The notes under the pieces were generated by a model. It did not search any database, was not told where the DNA came from, and worked only from the letters and a program-made list of their open reading frames with translations. Positions 50,800 through 59,288 of a stretch of 64,000 nt of DNA are shown piece by piece (position 1 is the stretch's first letter; every line of letters starts with the position of its first letter). The translations under genes and the position numbers were made by a program. Origin of the DNA: Cellulomonas sp. NTE-D12 (GTDB lineage: Bacteria; Actinomycetota; Actinomycetes; Actinomycetales; Cellulomonadaceae); NCBI RefSeq assembly GCF_027923705.1, contig NZ_AP026442.1, positions 496,001-560,000 on the forward strand, given 5' to 3'.

Positions 50800-51435
50800 A
50801 TGAACCCCGAGACGACCGCCCTTGTCCTGATCGAGTTCCAGCACGACTTCACCAGCGAGGGCGGCGCCCTGCACGGCGCGGTCCAGGGCGTGATGGAGAG
50901 CACCGACATGCTGACCCACGCGCGGGAGGCGCTCGAGGCGACCCGCGCCGCCGGTGCGACCGTGATCCACAGCCCGATCGCGTTCCAGAAGGGCTACTAC
51001 GAGATCAACGCGCACCCGTACGGCATCCTCAAGGGCGTCGTCGACTCCAACGCCTTCGTCAAGGACACCTGGGGCGCGCAGATCGTCGACGACGTCGCTC
51101 CGGCGGACGGCGACATCGTCATCGAGGGCAAGCGCGGGCTGGACGCCTTCGGCTCCACCAACCTCGACTTCATCCTGCGGTCCAAGGGCATCAGCACCGT
51201 GGTGCTCGCGGGGTTCCTCACCAACTGCTGCGTCGAGTCCACCATGCGCTCGGCGTACGAGAAGGGGTTCGAGGTGATCACGCTGACGGACGCGGTCGGC
51301 GCCACCTCCGCCGAGGAGCACGCGAACGCCATCCGGTACGACTACCCGATGTTCTCCAAGCCCATGACCACGGCGGAGTACGTAGGCGCGCTGCGCGGCA
51401 CGGCCGTCACCGCCGACTCCTCGCGCGGGTACTGA
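50800..51435 (+). CDS. Isochorismatase-family cysteine hydrolase
   Basis: A 211-residue enzyme. The triad is Asp near residue 15 (LVLIEFQHDF), Lys in EGKRGLDAF near 110, and Cys in AGFLTNCCVESTMRSAYEKGF near 145. It belongs to the isochorismatase/nicotinamidase superfamily; the substrate (an amide or an enol ether) is unknown. ATG 50800 follows AAAGGAG. It lies 111 bp after the dehydrogenase and may be co-transcribed. Confidence 0.88.
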   Translation: MNPETTALVLIEFQHDFTSEGGALHGAVQGVMESTDMLTHAREALEATRAAGATVIHSPIAFQKGYYEINAHPYGILKGVVDSNAFVKDTWGAQIVDDVAPADGDIVIEGKRGLDAFGSTNLDFILRSKGISTVVLAGFLTNCCVESTMRSAYEKGFEVITLTDAVGATSAEEHANAIRYDYPMFSKPMTTAEYVGALRGTAVTADSSRGY

Positions 51436-51557
51436 CCTCGTCGCAGGCGACCGGCCGGCGCTCGGACCTTGTCCGGCCTGCCGACCGGTCGCCTGCTGCC
51501 CGTCCGACGGCGCCCGCCGGGGACGGGGTGCCGCGCCCGTCCACGGAGAGGTCCGCC

Positions 51558-52037
51558 ATGCCCAGCACGTTCAACGGTCTGCCCCTGCACCCCCTGGTGG
51601 TGCACGCCGTGGTGGTGCTGGTGCCGCTCGCGGTCGTCTGGCTGCTGGTGCTGACGTTCGTGCCGCGGTGGCGGGACCGGTACGCGGGGCTCGGTGCGCT
51701 GGTGGCCCTGGTCGCGCTCGTGCTGACCCCGCTCGCCTCGGAGACCGGCGAGTCGTTGCAGGCCCAGATCGGTCCGGTGGGCGAGCACGCGGAGCTGGGC
51801 GACCAGCTGAAGTTCTTCGTCTTCCCCGTTGCGGTGCTCGCCGTGGCCCTGTGGTGGGTGACCCGTCGGGCGCGCTCCGGCCCGGTACTGGCCCGTCCGC
51901 TCGCGCTGACGCTCGCTGTCCTGTCCGTGGTCGCGAGCCTGGCCACGGGCTGGCAGGTGTACCGCGTCGGCGACTCCGGGGCCCGCGCGGTGTGGCAGCA
52001 CAGCACCAGCCAGCTGTCGAGCGTCGGCAAGGGCTGA
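51558..52037 (+). CDS. DUF2231 membrane protein
   Basis: A 159-residue protein with four membrane helices. It begins NGLPLHPLVVHAVVVLVPLAVVWLLVL, with the conserved HPLVVH of DUF2231. Later helices include LGALVALVALVLTPLASETGE and LALTLAVLSVVASLATGWQVY. The conserved His pair may bind haem or metal; the role is not defined. ATG 51558 follows GGAGAGG. Confidence 0.85.
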   Translation: MPSTFNGLPLHPLVVHAVVVLVPLAVVWLLVLTFVPRWRDRYAGLGALVALVALVLTPLASETGESLQAQIGPVGEHAELGDQLKFFVFPVAVLAVALWWVTRRARSGPVLARPLALTLAVLSVVASLATGWQVYRVGDSGARAVWQHSTSQLSSVGKG

Positions 52038-52134
52038 GGCGCAAGGACCGCCCCGCGCCGCAGCGCTCGACAGGCGCTCGCGGCCGGATCGACGGATGGT
52101 GGTTGTCCCGACAGCGACCGGAGGGACCCGCACC

Positions 52135-52683
52135 ATGAGCACCAACACCTTTGTCCGATCCCTGCACGACCTCGGTGCCGCCGCCTGGTTCGGTGGCGGC
52201 CTGATGGGCGCCATCGGCCTCAACGGTGCCTCCGAGGAGGTCGAGGACCCGCGTCAGCGCGTGCACACCGCGTCCATGGGCTGGGCGAAGTGGGCACCGG
52301 TGAACGCCCTGGCCATCGGCGCGCACCTGGTCGGCGGTGCCGGCCTGCTGCTGGCCAACCGCGGCCGCGTCCAGGCCCAGGAGGGCGTCACGGCCAACAC
52401 CGTCGTCAAGACGGCGCTGACGATCGCGGCCCTCGGCACCACCGCCTGGAGCGGCATGCTCGGCACCAAGATCGCCAAGGGCTCCTCCGAGCCCGCGCAC
52501 AGCGGCGTCACGCCGTCGTCCAGCACGTCCGACGAGGTGGCGGCGGCCCAGCGGCAGGAGCGCATCCTGCAGTGGGTCACCCCGGCACTGGTCGGCACGA
52601 TCATCGTGCTCGGCGCCCAGCAGGGCGAGATGCAGCGGCCCACCCAGGTGTCGAAGGGGCTGCTCGGCCGCATCCTCGACTGA
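52135..52683 (+). CDS. Predicted membrane protein, 182 residues
   Basis: It begins FVRSLHDLGAAAWFGGGLMGAIGLNGASEE, then has hydrophobic segments (VNALAIGAHLVGGAGLLLANRG; VVKTALTIAALGTTAWSGMLGTKIAKG; VTPALVGTIIVLGAQQGEMQRP). Similar proteins are frequent in actinobacteria near stress genes; no activity is known. ATG 52135 follows GGAGGGA. It is in the same direction as DUF2231, 97 bp away. Confidence 0.75.
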   Translation: MSTNTFVRSLHDLGAAAWFGGGLMGAIGLNGASEEVEDPRQRVHTASMGWAKWAPVNALAIGAHLVGGAGLLLANRGRVQAQEGVTANTVVKTALTIAALGTTAWSGMLGTKIAKGSSEPAHSGVTPSSSTSDEVAAAQRQERILQWVTPALVGTIIVLGAQQGEMQRPTQVSKGLLGRILD

Positions 52684-52783
52684 CGCCGTACCGCTCGAGC
52701 CGAGGGGCGCCGCCGCTGCCGGGGGCGCCCCCCCGGCGTGCGACGGACGCTGCCCGGCCTCGCGGCTGAGCCGCTCTCGGCGG

Positions 52784-53095
52784 TCAGCCCCGACGCGTCG
52801 CGACAGGTGCCGGTCGCAGGCGCAGCCGCTGGGCGGCGGCGGCCCGTGCGCTGTCGGTGAGCACCGTGTACGCGGCCGGCTTGCGCCCACGCTCGCGGAT
52901 GGTCCGGTCGAGGTAGTCCCGCAGCAGCCACATCTGCACCGGGTCCGACGTGGGGCGCACCGCGAGCTCGCGCTCCAGCTGGTGCGGCGTCAGCCCGAGG
53001 TCGCGCTGGATGTCGTCCCGGCTCAGGCCGGCGAGGTTGTAGCTCGCCATCAGCTCCTGGCTGGCCTGTGCGCGGTCGGCGCCGTTCAGGGACAT
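52784..53095 (-). CDS. DUF2316 family small protein
   Basis: A 103-residue soluble helical protein. It starts MSLNGADRAQASQELMASYNLAGLS, then RDDIQRDLGLTPHQLERELAV and WLLRDYLDRTIRERG, the DUF2316 pattern, with a helix-turn-helix-like part at about residues 25-45. It follows marR in the same direction with a 3-base gap, so the pair is one unit. Function unknown; a DNA-binding role is possible. Confidence 0.8.
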   Translation of the reverse strand: MSLNGADRAQASQELMASYNLAGLSRDDIQRDLGLTPHQLERELAVRPTSDPVQMWLLRDYLDRTIRERGRKPAAYTVLTDSARAAAAQRLRLRPAPVATRRG

Positions 53096-53098
53096 GGG

Positions 53099-53554
53099 TC
53101 ACACCGTTCTGTCGGGGTGGGTGGGGGACGGGACGGTCATGGCGGCGGCCCGCTCGCGGAGCCGGTGGAGCTGGGTGGACAGGGCGGCCTGCTGCTCCGA
53201 GGTCAGGTCGGCGAACACCTGGTCGACCGCCTGACGACGGGTGGTCAGCGCCGCTTGGTAGGTGCGTCGGCCGGCGGCGGTGAGGTGCACCAGCCAGGCG
53301 CGCCGGTCGTCCGGATCGGCGGCGCGGCGCACCAGCCCGTCGCGCTCCAGCGCGTCGACCGCCTCGGTGATGGTGCGCGGCGCCAGCTCGAGCGTCTCCG
53401 CGAGCACCGCCTGCCGTGCGGGACCGTCCGCCAGCGCGCCGAGCACACGGGTGCGAGCCACCGAGACGCCGTGCACCTGCAGCCGCGAGTCGAGCACGCG
53501 GCGGATGCGGGTGACGCACTCCACGAGCTCGTCAGCCAGGTCTGTCGTCTCCAC
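53099..53554 (-). CDS. MarR-family transcriptional regulator
   Basis: A 151-residue protein. Winged helix at about residues 32-98 (SVARTRVLGALADGPARQAVLAETLELAPRTITEAVDALERDGLVRRAADPDDRRAWLVHLT, with the DDRR wing). ATG 53554. The palindrome GTGAGGTACCTCAC, 36 bp upstream, is the probable operator. The DUF2316 gene is co-transcribed; class I aldolase is divergent. Confidence 0.9.
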   Translation of the reverse strand: METTDLADELVECVTRIRRVLDSRLQVHGVSVARTRVLGALADGPARQAVLAETLELAPRTITEAVDALERDGLVRRAADPDDRRAWLVHLTAAGRRTYQAALTTRRQAVDQVFADLTSEQQAALSTQLHRLRERAAAMTVPSPTHPDRTV

Positions 53555-53589
53555 GGACCGCCTCTCCGAGACCAGTGTAGTCCCACATG

Positions 53590-53603
53590 GTGAGGTACCT
53601 CAC
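53590..53603. promoter_or_regulatory. Probable MarR operator
   Basis: GTGAGGTACCTCAC is a perfect 14-bp palindrome in the spacer between marR (start 53554) and the divergent aldolase gene (start 53745). Position and symmetry fit autoregulation by the MarR dimer. Confidence 0.6.
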
Positions 53604-53744
53604 GGAATCCACCGCCGCCGTCGCGGCAGCACTGGCCCGGGTGCGACGGCCGGAGAAGACTGGCGGCAGGCGCCACCTCACCGGTGAGCGGGTCGCCGGT
53701 GTCCTCGGGCAGCGCCGCTGGACGGGCACGGTGGACGGAGGGTC

Positions 53745-54626
53745 ATGAGCACGGAACAGCTCCAGCAGATGGCCACGGGCCGCGGCTTCATCGCCGCGCT
53801 GGACCAGAGCGGCGGCTCCACCCCCGGTGCGCTCAAGCGGTACGGCATCGAGACGTGGGCCGACGACGCGCAGATGTTCGAGCTGGTGCACGCGATGCGC
53901 TCGCGGATCATCACCAGCCGGGTGTTCGGCGGCGACCGCATCGTCGGCGCGATCCTGTTCGACCGGACCATGGAGAGCCAGATCGGCGGCATGGGCGCCG
54001 CCGAGTACCTGTGGCAGGTCAAGCACGTCGCGCCGTTCCTCAAGGTGGACAAGGGGCTGCTCGACGAGGCGGACGGGGTGCGGCTGATGAAGCCGATCCC
54101 TGACCTCGACGATGCCCTGAGCAGGGCGAACGGGCACGGGGTGTTCGGCACCAAGATGCGCTCGCTGGTGGTGCAGGCGGACAAGGCGGGGGTCGCGGCG
54201 ATCGTCGACCAGCAGCTGGAGCTGGCGCAGCGGATCCTCGCGGCCGGGCTGATGCCGATCGTCGAGCCGGAGGTGGACATCCACAGCCCCACCAAGGGCC
54301 AGGCGGAGGACATGCTCCGCTCGGCGCTGCACGACGGGCTCGACCGGCTGCCCGGCGACGCCCGGGTGATGCTCAAGCTGACGCTGCCCGAGCAGGACGG
54401 CTGGTGGACACCGCTCGTCGAGCACCCGCACGTGCTCCGCGTCGCGGCCCTGTCCGGCGGGTACACCCGTGCGGAGGCGGTGCGGCGGCTGGCGCGGCAG
54501 GCCGGCGTGATCGCCAGCTTCTCGCGGGCGCTGACCGAGGGGCTGACCGCGCAGCAGTCCGACGACGAGTTCGACGCGGTGCTCGACGGCTCCATCCAGG
54601 CGATCTACGACGCGTCGCTGACCTGA
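53745..54626 (+). CDS. Fructose-bisphosphate aldolase class I
   Basis: A 293-residue enzyme of the bacterial class I group (YLWQVKHVAPFLKVDKGL; MPIVEPEVDIHSPTKGQAE; VMLKLTLPEQDGWWTPL; VAALSGGYTRAEA; GVIASFSRAL). The Schiff-base Lys is in VMLKLTLP (about residue 211) and the Glu in EPEVDI. It splits fructose 1,6-bisphosphate to triose phosphates without metal. ATG 53745. A strong hairpin follows the stop. Confidence 0.9.
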   Translation: MSTEQLQQMATGRGFIAALDQSGGSTPGALKRYGIETWADDAQMFELVHAMRSRIITSRVFGGDRIVGAILFDRTMESQIGGMGAAEYLWQVKHVAPFLKVDKGLLDEADGVRLMKPIPDLDDALSRANGHGVFGTKMRSLVVQADKAGVAAIVDQQLELAQRILAAGLMPIVEPEVDIHSPTKGQAEDMLRSALHDGLDRLPGDARVMLKLTLPEQDGWWTPLVEHPHVLRVAALSGGYTRAEAVRRLARQAGVIASFSRALTEGLTAQQSDDEFDAVLDGSIQAIYDASLT

Positions 54627-54630
54627 CCGG

Positions 54631-54655
54631 CGGCCCGGGACGCCCGCCCGGGCCG
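54631..54655 (+). terminator. Terminator hairpin after aldolase
   Basis: CGGCCCGGG (54631-54639) pairs perfectly with CCCGGGCCG (54647-54655) around a 7-base loop, 5 bases after the aldolase stop. A weaker second inverted repeat (GGCGCCGTC with GACGGCGGCGCC) follows. There is no U-tract. Confidence 0.65.
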
Positions 54656-54718
54656 AACCACCCGGGGCGAACGACACGGCGCCGTCGTCGCGACACGCCG
54701 ACGGCGGCGCCACGCTCG

Positions 54719-54738
54719 TTCTCAGAATCCTCTGAGAA
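54719..54738. promoter_or_regulatory. Inverted repeat upstream of the FMN-binding protein gene
   Basis: TTCTCAGA (54719-54726) and TCTGAGAA (54731-54738) are perfect 8-base arms with 4 central bases. AGAATC also repeats directly with 11-base spacing (54724 and 54735), the period of OmpR-type response regulators. It lies 75-95 bp before the gene at 54813 and may bind one of the window's two regulators. Confidence 0.55.
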
Positions 54739-54759
54739 TCGGCTGGTGCCGTGGGCCCC

Positions 54760-54816
54760 ATGACGACGAGCGCGCCGACCCCCACCGGCGCAGCGCGCCC
54801 GGCGACCGTCCGATGA
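54760..54816 (+). CDS. Possible 18-residue leader ORF
   Basis: An ATG at 54760 opens a short frame (MTTSAPTPTGAARPATVR) whose TGA overlaps the ATG of the FMN-binding protein gene at 54813 (ATGA). It may be a leader for translational coupling or simply a chance frame; no clear ribosome site. Confidence 0.3.
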   Translation: MTTSAPTPTGAARPATVR

Positions 54817-55454
54817 CGCCGCCGTCCCGCGGCTCCGCCCTGTACGCCGCCACGCTGGTCACCATCGGTGCGGCCGCCGGGGTCCGATTCTTCACCACGG
54901 CGCCGGAGCTGCACGCGGCCGCTGCGCAGGGCGCCGCCACGGGCGCACCGGTAGCGGCGGCGGCCGTCGCCACGCCGTCGTCCACCCCGACGGCGACCGG
55001 CAGCAGCCTCAGCTGGGGCCGCGGGCCGCACCCGTCGGCCACGCCGTCGCCGACGCCGTCGCGAACAACGACGGTCCCCACGCAGCGACCGTCCCCGACC
55101 GCGACCCCGACCCGGACCACGGCCCCTGCGCCCGCCCCGAAGCCCGCCGCTCCGGCACCCGCGGCGCCACCCCCCGCGCCGGTGACCACCGTGGTGGTCG
55201 GCTCCGCCGTGCAGACCCGGTACGGACCCGTGCAGGTGCAGGTGACGTTCACCGGCACCGCGATCACCGCGGCGCAGGCGCTGCAGGCGCCGTCCGGCGG
55301 CTACAGCAGCCAGGTCAGCGCGTTCTCCATCCCGGTGCTGTCCAGCGAGGCGGTCGCCGCCGGCTCGGCGAACATCGCGGCGGTGTCCGGGGCGTCCTAC
55401 ACGTCCGCCGGCTACCAGCAGTCGTTGCAGTACGCGATCGACCACCGCGGCTGA
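54813..55454 (+). CDS. Exported FMN-binding (flavinylated) protein
   Basis: A 213-residue protein. A weak N-terminal membrane or signal segment (ALYAATLVTIGAAAGVRFF, residues 9-27), then a long Pro/Ala/Thr-rich linker to about 128. The FMN_bind domain follows (VQTRYGPVQVQVTFTGTAITAAQAL), with the flavinylation region VSGASYTSAGYQQSLQYAI at about 192-208; the Ser/Thr after GA is the usual covalent FMN acceptor, attached by ApbE. It carries electrons outside the membrane, usually with a ferric-reductase-like partner, absent here. Confidence 0.82.
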   Translation: MTPPSRGSALYAATLVTIGAAAGVRFFTTAPELHAAAAQGAATGAPVAAAAVATPSSTPTATGSSLSWGRGPHPSATPSPTPSRTTTVPTQRPSPTATPTRTTAPAPAPKPAAPAPAAPPPAPVTTVVVGSAVQTRYGPVQVQVTFTGTAITAAQALQAPSGGYSSQVSAFSIPVLSSEAVAAGSANIAAVSGASYTSAGYQQSLQYAIDHRG

Positions 55455-55461
55455 CGTCGGC

Positions 55462-57258
55462 TCAGCGGACCGCCTCGCGCGCAAGCACCAGGTAGCAGCT
55501 GGCCGTCCACGTGTACGCGCGGTCCCGCAGCCCCTCGCCGGTCAGCGCGTCGAAGTTCTCCGCGAACCCGTGCGCCTCGCACAGCCGCCGGAACCGCGTG
55601 CTGACCTCGTCCGCCGGCCCGTCCCGGCCGGCCCGGCGCAGGCCGTCCACCAGGAGCATCGTCGACGGCGCCCAGATGGGCCCGCGCCAGTACCCGTCGG
55701 GCTCGTACTGCGGTGAGTCGGGCCGCTCGGTGGCCGGTCCCCACGGCGTGAGGAACGCGTCCAGCTGCTCGACCAGGGCGTCGACCACGTCGGCCGGCAG
55801 GTGCTCGGCGGCCAGCAGCGCGAGGTGGGGGAGCAGGCTGGTGGTGGTGCTGCCGCGACCCGACACGGGGTTCCGGGCCACCAGCGCCGAGCCGGTCCAC
55901 AGCTGGTCCACCAGCGCCTCGGCGAGCTGGTCGCGCAGCGCCGCCCAGTCCGCGGCGGTCCGCCGGTGCGCACCGTCGGCCGCCGGGTCCGTGCCGGTCT
56001 CGGGCCCCGACCCCAGCTCGTCGGCCAGCCCGGCCAGCACGTCGAGCTGCACCACCAGGAACGCCGCGAGGTCCGGCGCCTCCACCACCCGGTCCGTGTC
56101 GAACATCGTCGCGTTGTCCCAGCCGCTGTCGTTGCCGTGCTGGTAGTGCGGCAGCACGTGCCCGGGCACGCGGCGGGACGTCAGCCAGAAGTCCGTCCAC
56201 CGGACCAGCGCGTCGTACAGCTCGCGCAGCGTCGCGGCGTCCAGCGGCTCGTCGAGCGAGGCCCGCAGCCGGGCGACGGCCCAGCCGTGGATCGGCGGCT
56301 TGACGAAGTTGTGCAGCACCTCGGAGTGCGTCACCGAGTCCGGCAGCGCGCCCGTGGCGTCCTGGTGGTCGAACGGCAGGAGCAGCTGGTCGAGCGCCTC
56401 CGCCGGTCGGCCCGGCGCGAGGGCCAGCGCGTTGAAGCAGTGGTCCCAGCTCCACACCTTGTCCATCCAGTGCTTGGACATCAGCACGGCCTCGCGGCCC
56501 AGGAAGCCGGCGGGCCGCACGGTGGCGGACCACATCACGTACGCGGCGAGGGCGGCGGCGGGCGTCGAGCCGTCGCGCCACGGCGCCACCTGGTCGAGGT
56601 AGGTGGCGAAGTCGTGGGCGCTCGTCGTGACGACGTCGTCGAACGTCCGCCGCCGCCGGTAGGGGGGTCGGGCCGTCTCCAGCTCCTCGACGACGAGCTC
56701 CCACTCGTCGCCGACCACGGTGACGGTGCGGGTCGCCTCGCCCAGCGCCTCGGCACCGAGCACGTCCAGCTCGCCGGTCAGCGCCGTGATGCGGTAGCGG
56801 CGTCCCGTCTCGTACGACGTCAGCACCGCCGACCCGTCGATCGGGTCCCGGAACAGGTACAGGCCGGTGAACGGCGTCAGTGACGACGTCGGGTCGGCGA
56901 GCACCAGACCGAGCCCGCGACCCCGCAGCCGCACCGCGTCGACCGACTCGAAGGCGGCTTCGACGGTGCCCGCCGCGCCGCCCGTGGCCGCGTCATCGTC
57001 CGCCGTCCACGTCAGCACCCCCGGCGTCGCGGTCAGCGTCGTCGCGACCCGCTCCCCGGCCAGCGTCGGCACCAACCGCAGCACCGGGTGCATGCCGGTC
57101 TGGTGGGACACCAGGTGCACGTCGTCGGCCCGCTGGTGCAGCCCGATCACCGGCGACAGGTCCAGCCAGGAGCCGCGCCGGCTGAACGGCACCTCCTGCA
57201 CGTCGAACAGCGGCCCGGCGTCCACCCCCGCGACCGCGGGACTCGTCGCGGCGCTCAT
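55462..57258 (-). CDS. GH63/MGH1-like (alpha/alpha)6 glycoside hydrolase
   Basis: A 598-residue cytoplasmic enzyme. An N-terminal beta-rich domain of about 190 residues precedes a helical toroid with SKHWMDKVWSWDHCFNALAL, HYQHGNDSGWDNATMFD (acid Asp) and YWRGPIWAPSTMLLVDGL (base region), patterns shared by GH63/mannosylglycerate-hydrolase-type proteins. Substrate unknown, but the operon with GH127 points to an arabinose-containing glycan. It is last in the operon, overlapping GH127 by 4 bases. Confidence 0.8.
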   Translation of the reverse strand: MSAATSPAVAGVDAGPLFDVQEVPFSRRGSWLDLSPVIGLHQRADDVHLVSHQTGMHPVLRLVPTLAGERVATTLTATPGVLTWTADDDAATGGAAGTVEAAFESVDAVRLRGRGLGLVLADPTSSLTPFTGLYLFRDPIDGSAVLTSYETGRRYRITALTGELDVLGAEALGEATRTVTVVGDEWELVVEELETARPPYRRRRTFDDVVTTSAHDFATYLDQVAPWRDGSTPAAALAAYVMWSATVRPAGFLGREAVLMSKHWMDKVWSWDHCFNALALAPGRPAEALDQLLLPFDHQDATGALPDSVTHSEVLHNFVKPPIHGWAVARLRASLDEPLDAATLRELYDALVRWTDFWLTSRRVPGHVLPHYQHGNDSGWDNATMFDTDRVVEAPDLAAFLVVQLDVLAGLADELGSGPETGTDPAADGAHRRTAADWAALRDQLAEALVDQLWTGSALVARNPVSGRGSTTTSLLPHLALLAAEHLPADVVDALVEQLDAFLTPWGPATERPDSPQYEPDGYWRGPIWAPSTMLLVDGLRRAGRDGPADEVSTRFRRLCEAHGFAENFDALTGEGLRDRAYTWTASCYLVLAREAVR

Positions 57259-59201
57259 CGGACCGGCAGCCAGACGCGCATCTCGCCAGGTTCACGTTCG
57301 GCCCACCGGTGGTAGGCGATCAACGGCAGGTCGAGGCGTTCGCCCTGGTCACCGGCCTGCGTTCCGTCGTACGGCCAGGTGCGTTCGGCCGGCGGGACGG
57401 CGGTGGCGGCGACGGTGACCCGGCCGTCCCGGCGGACCGGTGCGACGGAGGCGTCGACGACGAGGTCCGCGAGGTCGATCCCGGCCGGCACGTCGGTCTG
57501 CTCGGCGCACAGCACCAGCGGCCCGGCCTCGACCGCGACGCAGCCGCGGACGGCGTCGATCCGCCGGTCGGGCCAGGTCAGCCGGGGCGACACGTCGAGC
57601 CGGAGCGTCAGCTCGTCACCGGCCTGCAGCACGCGCACGACGGAGACCGACCGCCCGCCGTCGGCACCCAGCGGACCGTCCGGCGTGCTCAGCACGGCGT
57701 CCGGGCTCCACGCCGGCACGCGGAACGTCAGGGTGACCGGCGTGGCCGGTGCCTCCAGCACCCGCACCACCACGGCACCGTCGTCCGGGTAGGACGTCTC
57801 GACGTCCAGCGCCAGCGTGCTCCCGTCCGCGAGGGTCGTGCGGATGCGGCCGCCGGCATACTGCAGCAGCACCAGCTCCTGGCCGCGGACGGCCGCGGCG
57901 TAGGTGTGCCAGCTCGCGAGCGTCCGGGCGACGTTGGTGGGGCAGCACGACACGTCGAACCACGCCGCGCGGCTGCCGCCCTCGGCGCGGGGGCTGACCT
58001 GGTCGTCGTCGGACGGCTGGCCCGCCGCCCGCAGGTGCAGGGGGTTGGCGTAGAAGAAGGCCCGCCCGTCCGAGCGCGGGGAGGTGGCGACGACGTTGTA
58101 CGACGTGCGCTCGATCAGGTCGGCGTACCGCATGTCACCGCTGGCCAGGAACAGTCGCCACGACACCATCGTCGACGCGATCCCCGCACAGGTCTCGCAG
58201 TAGGCGCGGTCCGGCGACAGCTCCCAGTCCTCGCCGAACCCCTCGTCCTGGTGCCGGCTGCCCATGCCGCCGGTCAGGTAGGTCCGCCGGGCCACGGAGC
58301 GCTCCCACTGCCGGACGACGGCGTCGACCAGCTCGTCGTCCGCGGTGTCGACGCCGACGTCGACCGCCGCTGCCGACAGGTACAGCGCCCGGACGGCGTG
58401 CCCGCGCCACACGTCTGCCTCGCGGATCGGCACGTCGTCCTGGAAGTACGCCCGGCCCAGCGGGATGTCGGCGAGGGTGCCGTGCCCGCGCCGGTCGAGG
58501 AACAGCCGCGCCTGCTCGGTGTACCGCGGCTCGTCCAGCGCCCGGCCCAGCTCGGCCAGGCCCACCTCGATCTCCGGGTGGCCGCAGATGCCCTGCACAC
58601 CGTCGGCGCCGAACGTCGTGCACACGTGGTCCGCGGCCCGCCGCGCCGCCTCGACCAGGGCGTCCACGCCGCGGGTCCGCACCCGGGCGACCGCGGCCTG
58701 CAGCAGGTGGCCGGTGCAGTACAGCTCGTGACCCATCTCCAGGTCGGAGTACCGCGGCGGCTGGCCGGCGTGCCCGAAGCAGGTGTTCAGGTACCCGTCG
58801 TCGTCCTGCGCGGCGACCACCCGCGCGGTGAGCCGCCGGAACGCCGCCTCCGCCCGCTCGTCGCCGGTGCGGCCGGACTCCCAGGCCAGCGCCTCGAGCA
58901 GCTTGTAGACCTCGGAGTCGGAGAACTGCCAGCCGGGCCGGTCCGCCCCGGCGGTGCCGCGCGCGGCGACCCGGTCGAAGTTCGCGAGCCAGCCCAGCCG
59001 CTCCATCCAGCGCTCGCAGTGCTCGAGCGTCGCGTCGGCGTTGGTCCGCTGCAGCCCGGCCCAGAAGCCGTCGGTCAGGGCCACCTCGTGCAGGCCGAGC
59101 GGACGCAGCGCGCCGCGGGCGGGCACCACCGGTCGACCGCCCGTGGGGTCGAGCCGCCGGCTGAGGCCGGCGCGGTCGGCGTCGACGAGGTCCGAGGTCA
59201 T
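57255..59201 (-). CDS. GH127 beta-L-arabinofuranosidase-like enzyme
   Basis: A 648-residue protein without signal peptide. The GH127 catalytic zinc site is present: Glu and Cys in AYCETCAG (about residue 366) and the CC pair in FDVSCCPTNV (about 438), where the first Cys is the nucleophile in the characterised HypBA1. MGHELYCTGHL and the C-terminal beta domain complete it. It releases beta-L-arabinofuranose from oligosaccharides. ATG 59201. It is in an operon with an importer, LacI and the GH63-like enzyme; the spacer 59202-59288 holds repeated GGGCACG. Confidence 0.87.
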   Translation of the reverse strand: MTSDLVDADRAGLSRRLDPTGGRPVVPARGALRPLGLHEVALTDGFWAGLQRTNADATLEHCERWMERLGWLANFDRVAARGTAGADRPGWQFSDSEVYKLLEALAWESGRTGDERAEAAFRRLTARVVAAQDDDGYLNTCFGHAGQPPRYSDLEMGHELYCTGHLLQAAVARVRTRGVDALVEAARRAADHVCTTFGADGVQGICGHPEIEVGLAELGRALDEPRYTEQARLFLDRRGHGTLADIPLGRAYFQDDVPIREADVWRGHAVRALYLSAAAVDVGVDTADDELVDAVVRQWERSVARRTYLTGGMGSRHQDEGFGEDWELSPDRAYCETCAGIASTMVSWRLFLASGDMRYADLIERTSYNVVATSPRSDGRAFFYANPLHLRAAGQPSDDDQVSPRAEGGSRAAWFDVSCCPTNVARTLASWHTYAAAVRGQELVLLQYAGGRIRTTLADGSTLALDVETSYPDDGAVVVRVLEAPATPVTLTFRVPAWSPDAVLSTPDGPLGADGGRSVSVVRVLQAGDELTLRLDVSPRLTWPDRRIDAVRGCVAVEAGPLVLCAEQTDVPAGIDLADLVVDASVAPVRRDGRVTVAATAVPPAERTWPYDGTQAGDQGERLDLPLIAYHRWAEREPGEMRVWLPVR

Positions 59202-59288
59202 GGGTGCAGAGCTCCGTTGTCGAGATGAGGGCACGTTGAGGGCACGAGCGGGCACGCCCCGGCGCGGCCGGGCGCCCACCTGAGCCGG

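Noticed and set aside
47767..51321. A 1,184-codon minus-strand frame opposite the FAD/Fe-S enzyme and isochorismatase
   Set aside because: Low-complexity translation without domain motifs; the plus strand has complete catalytic motifs.
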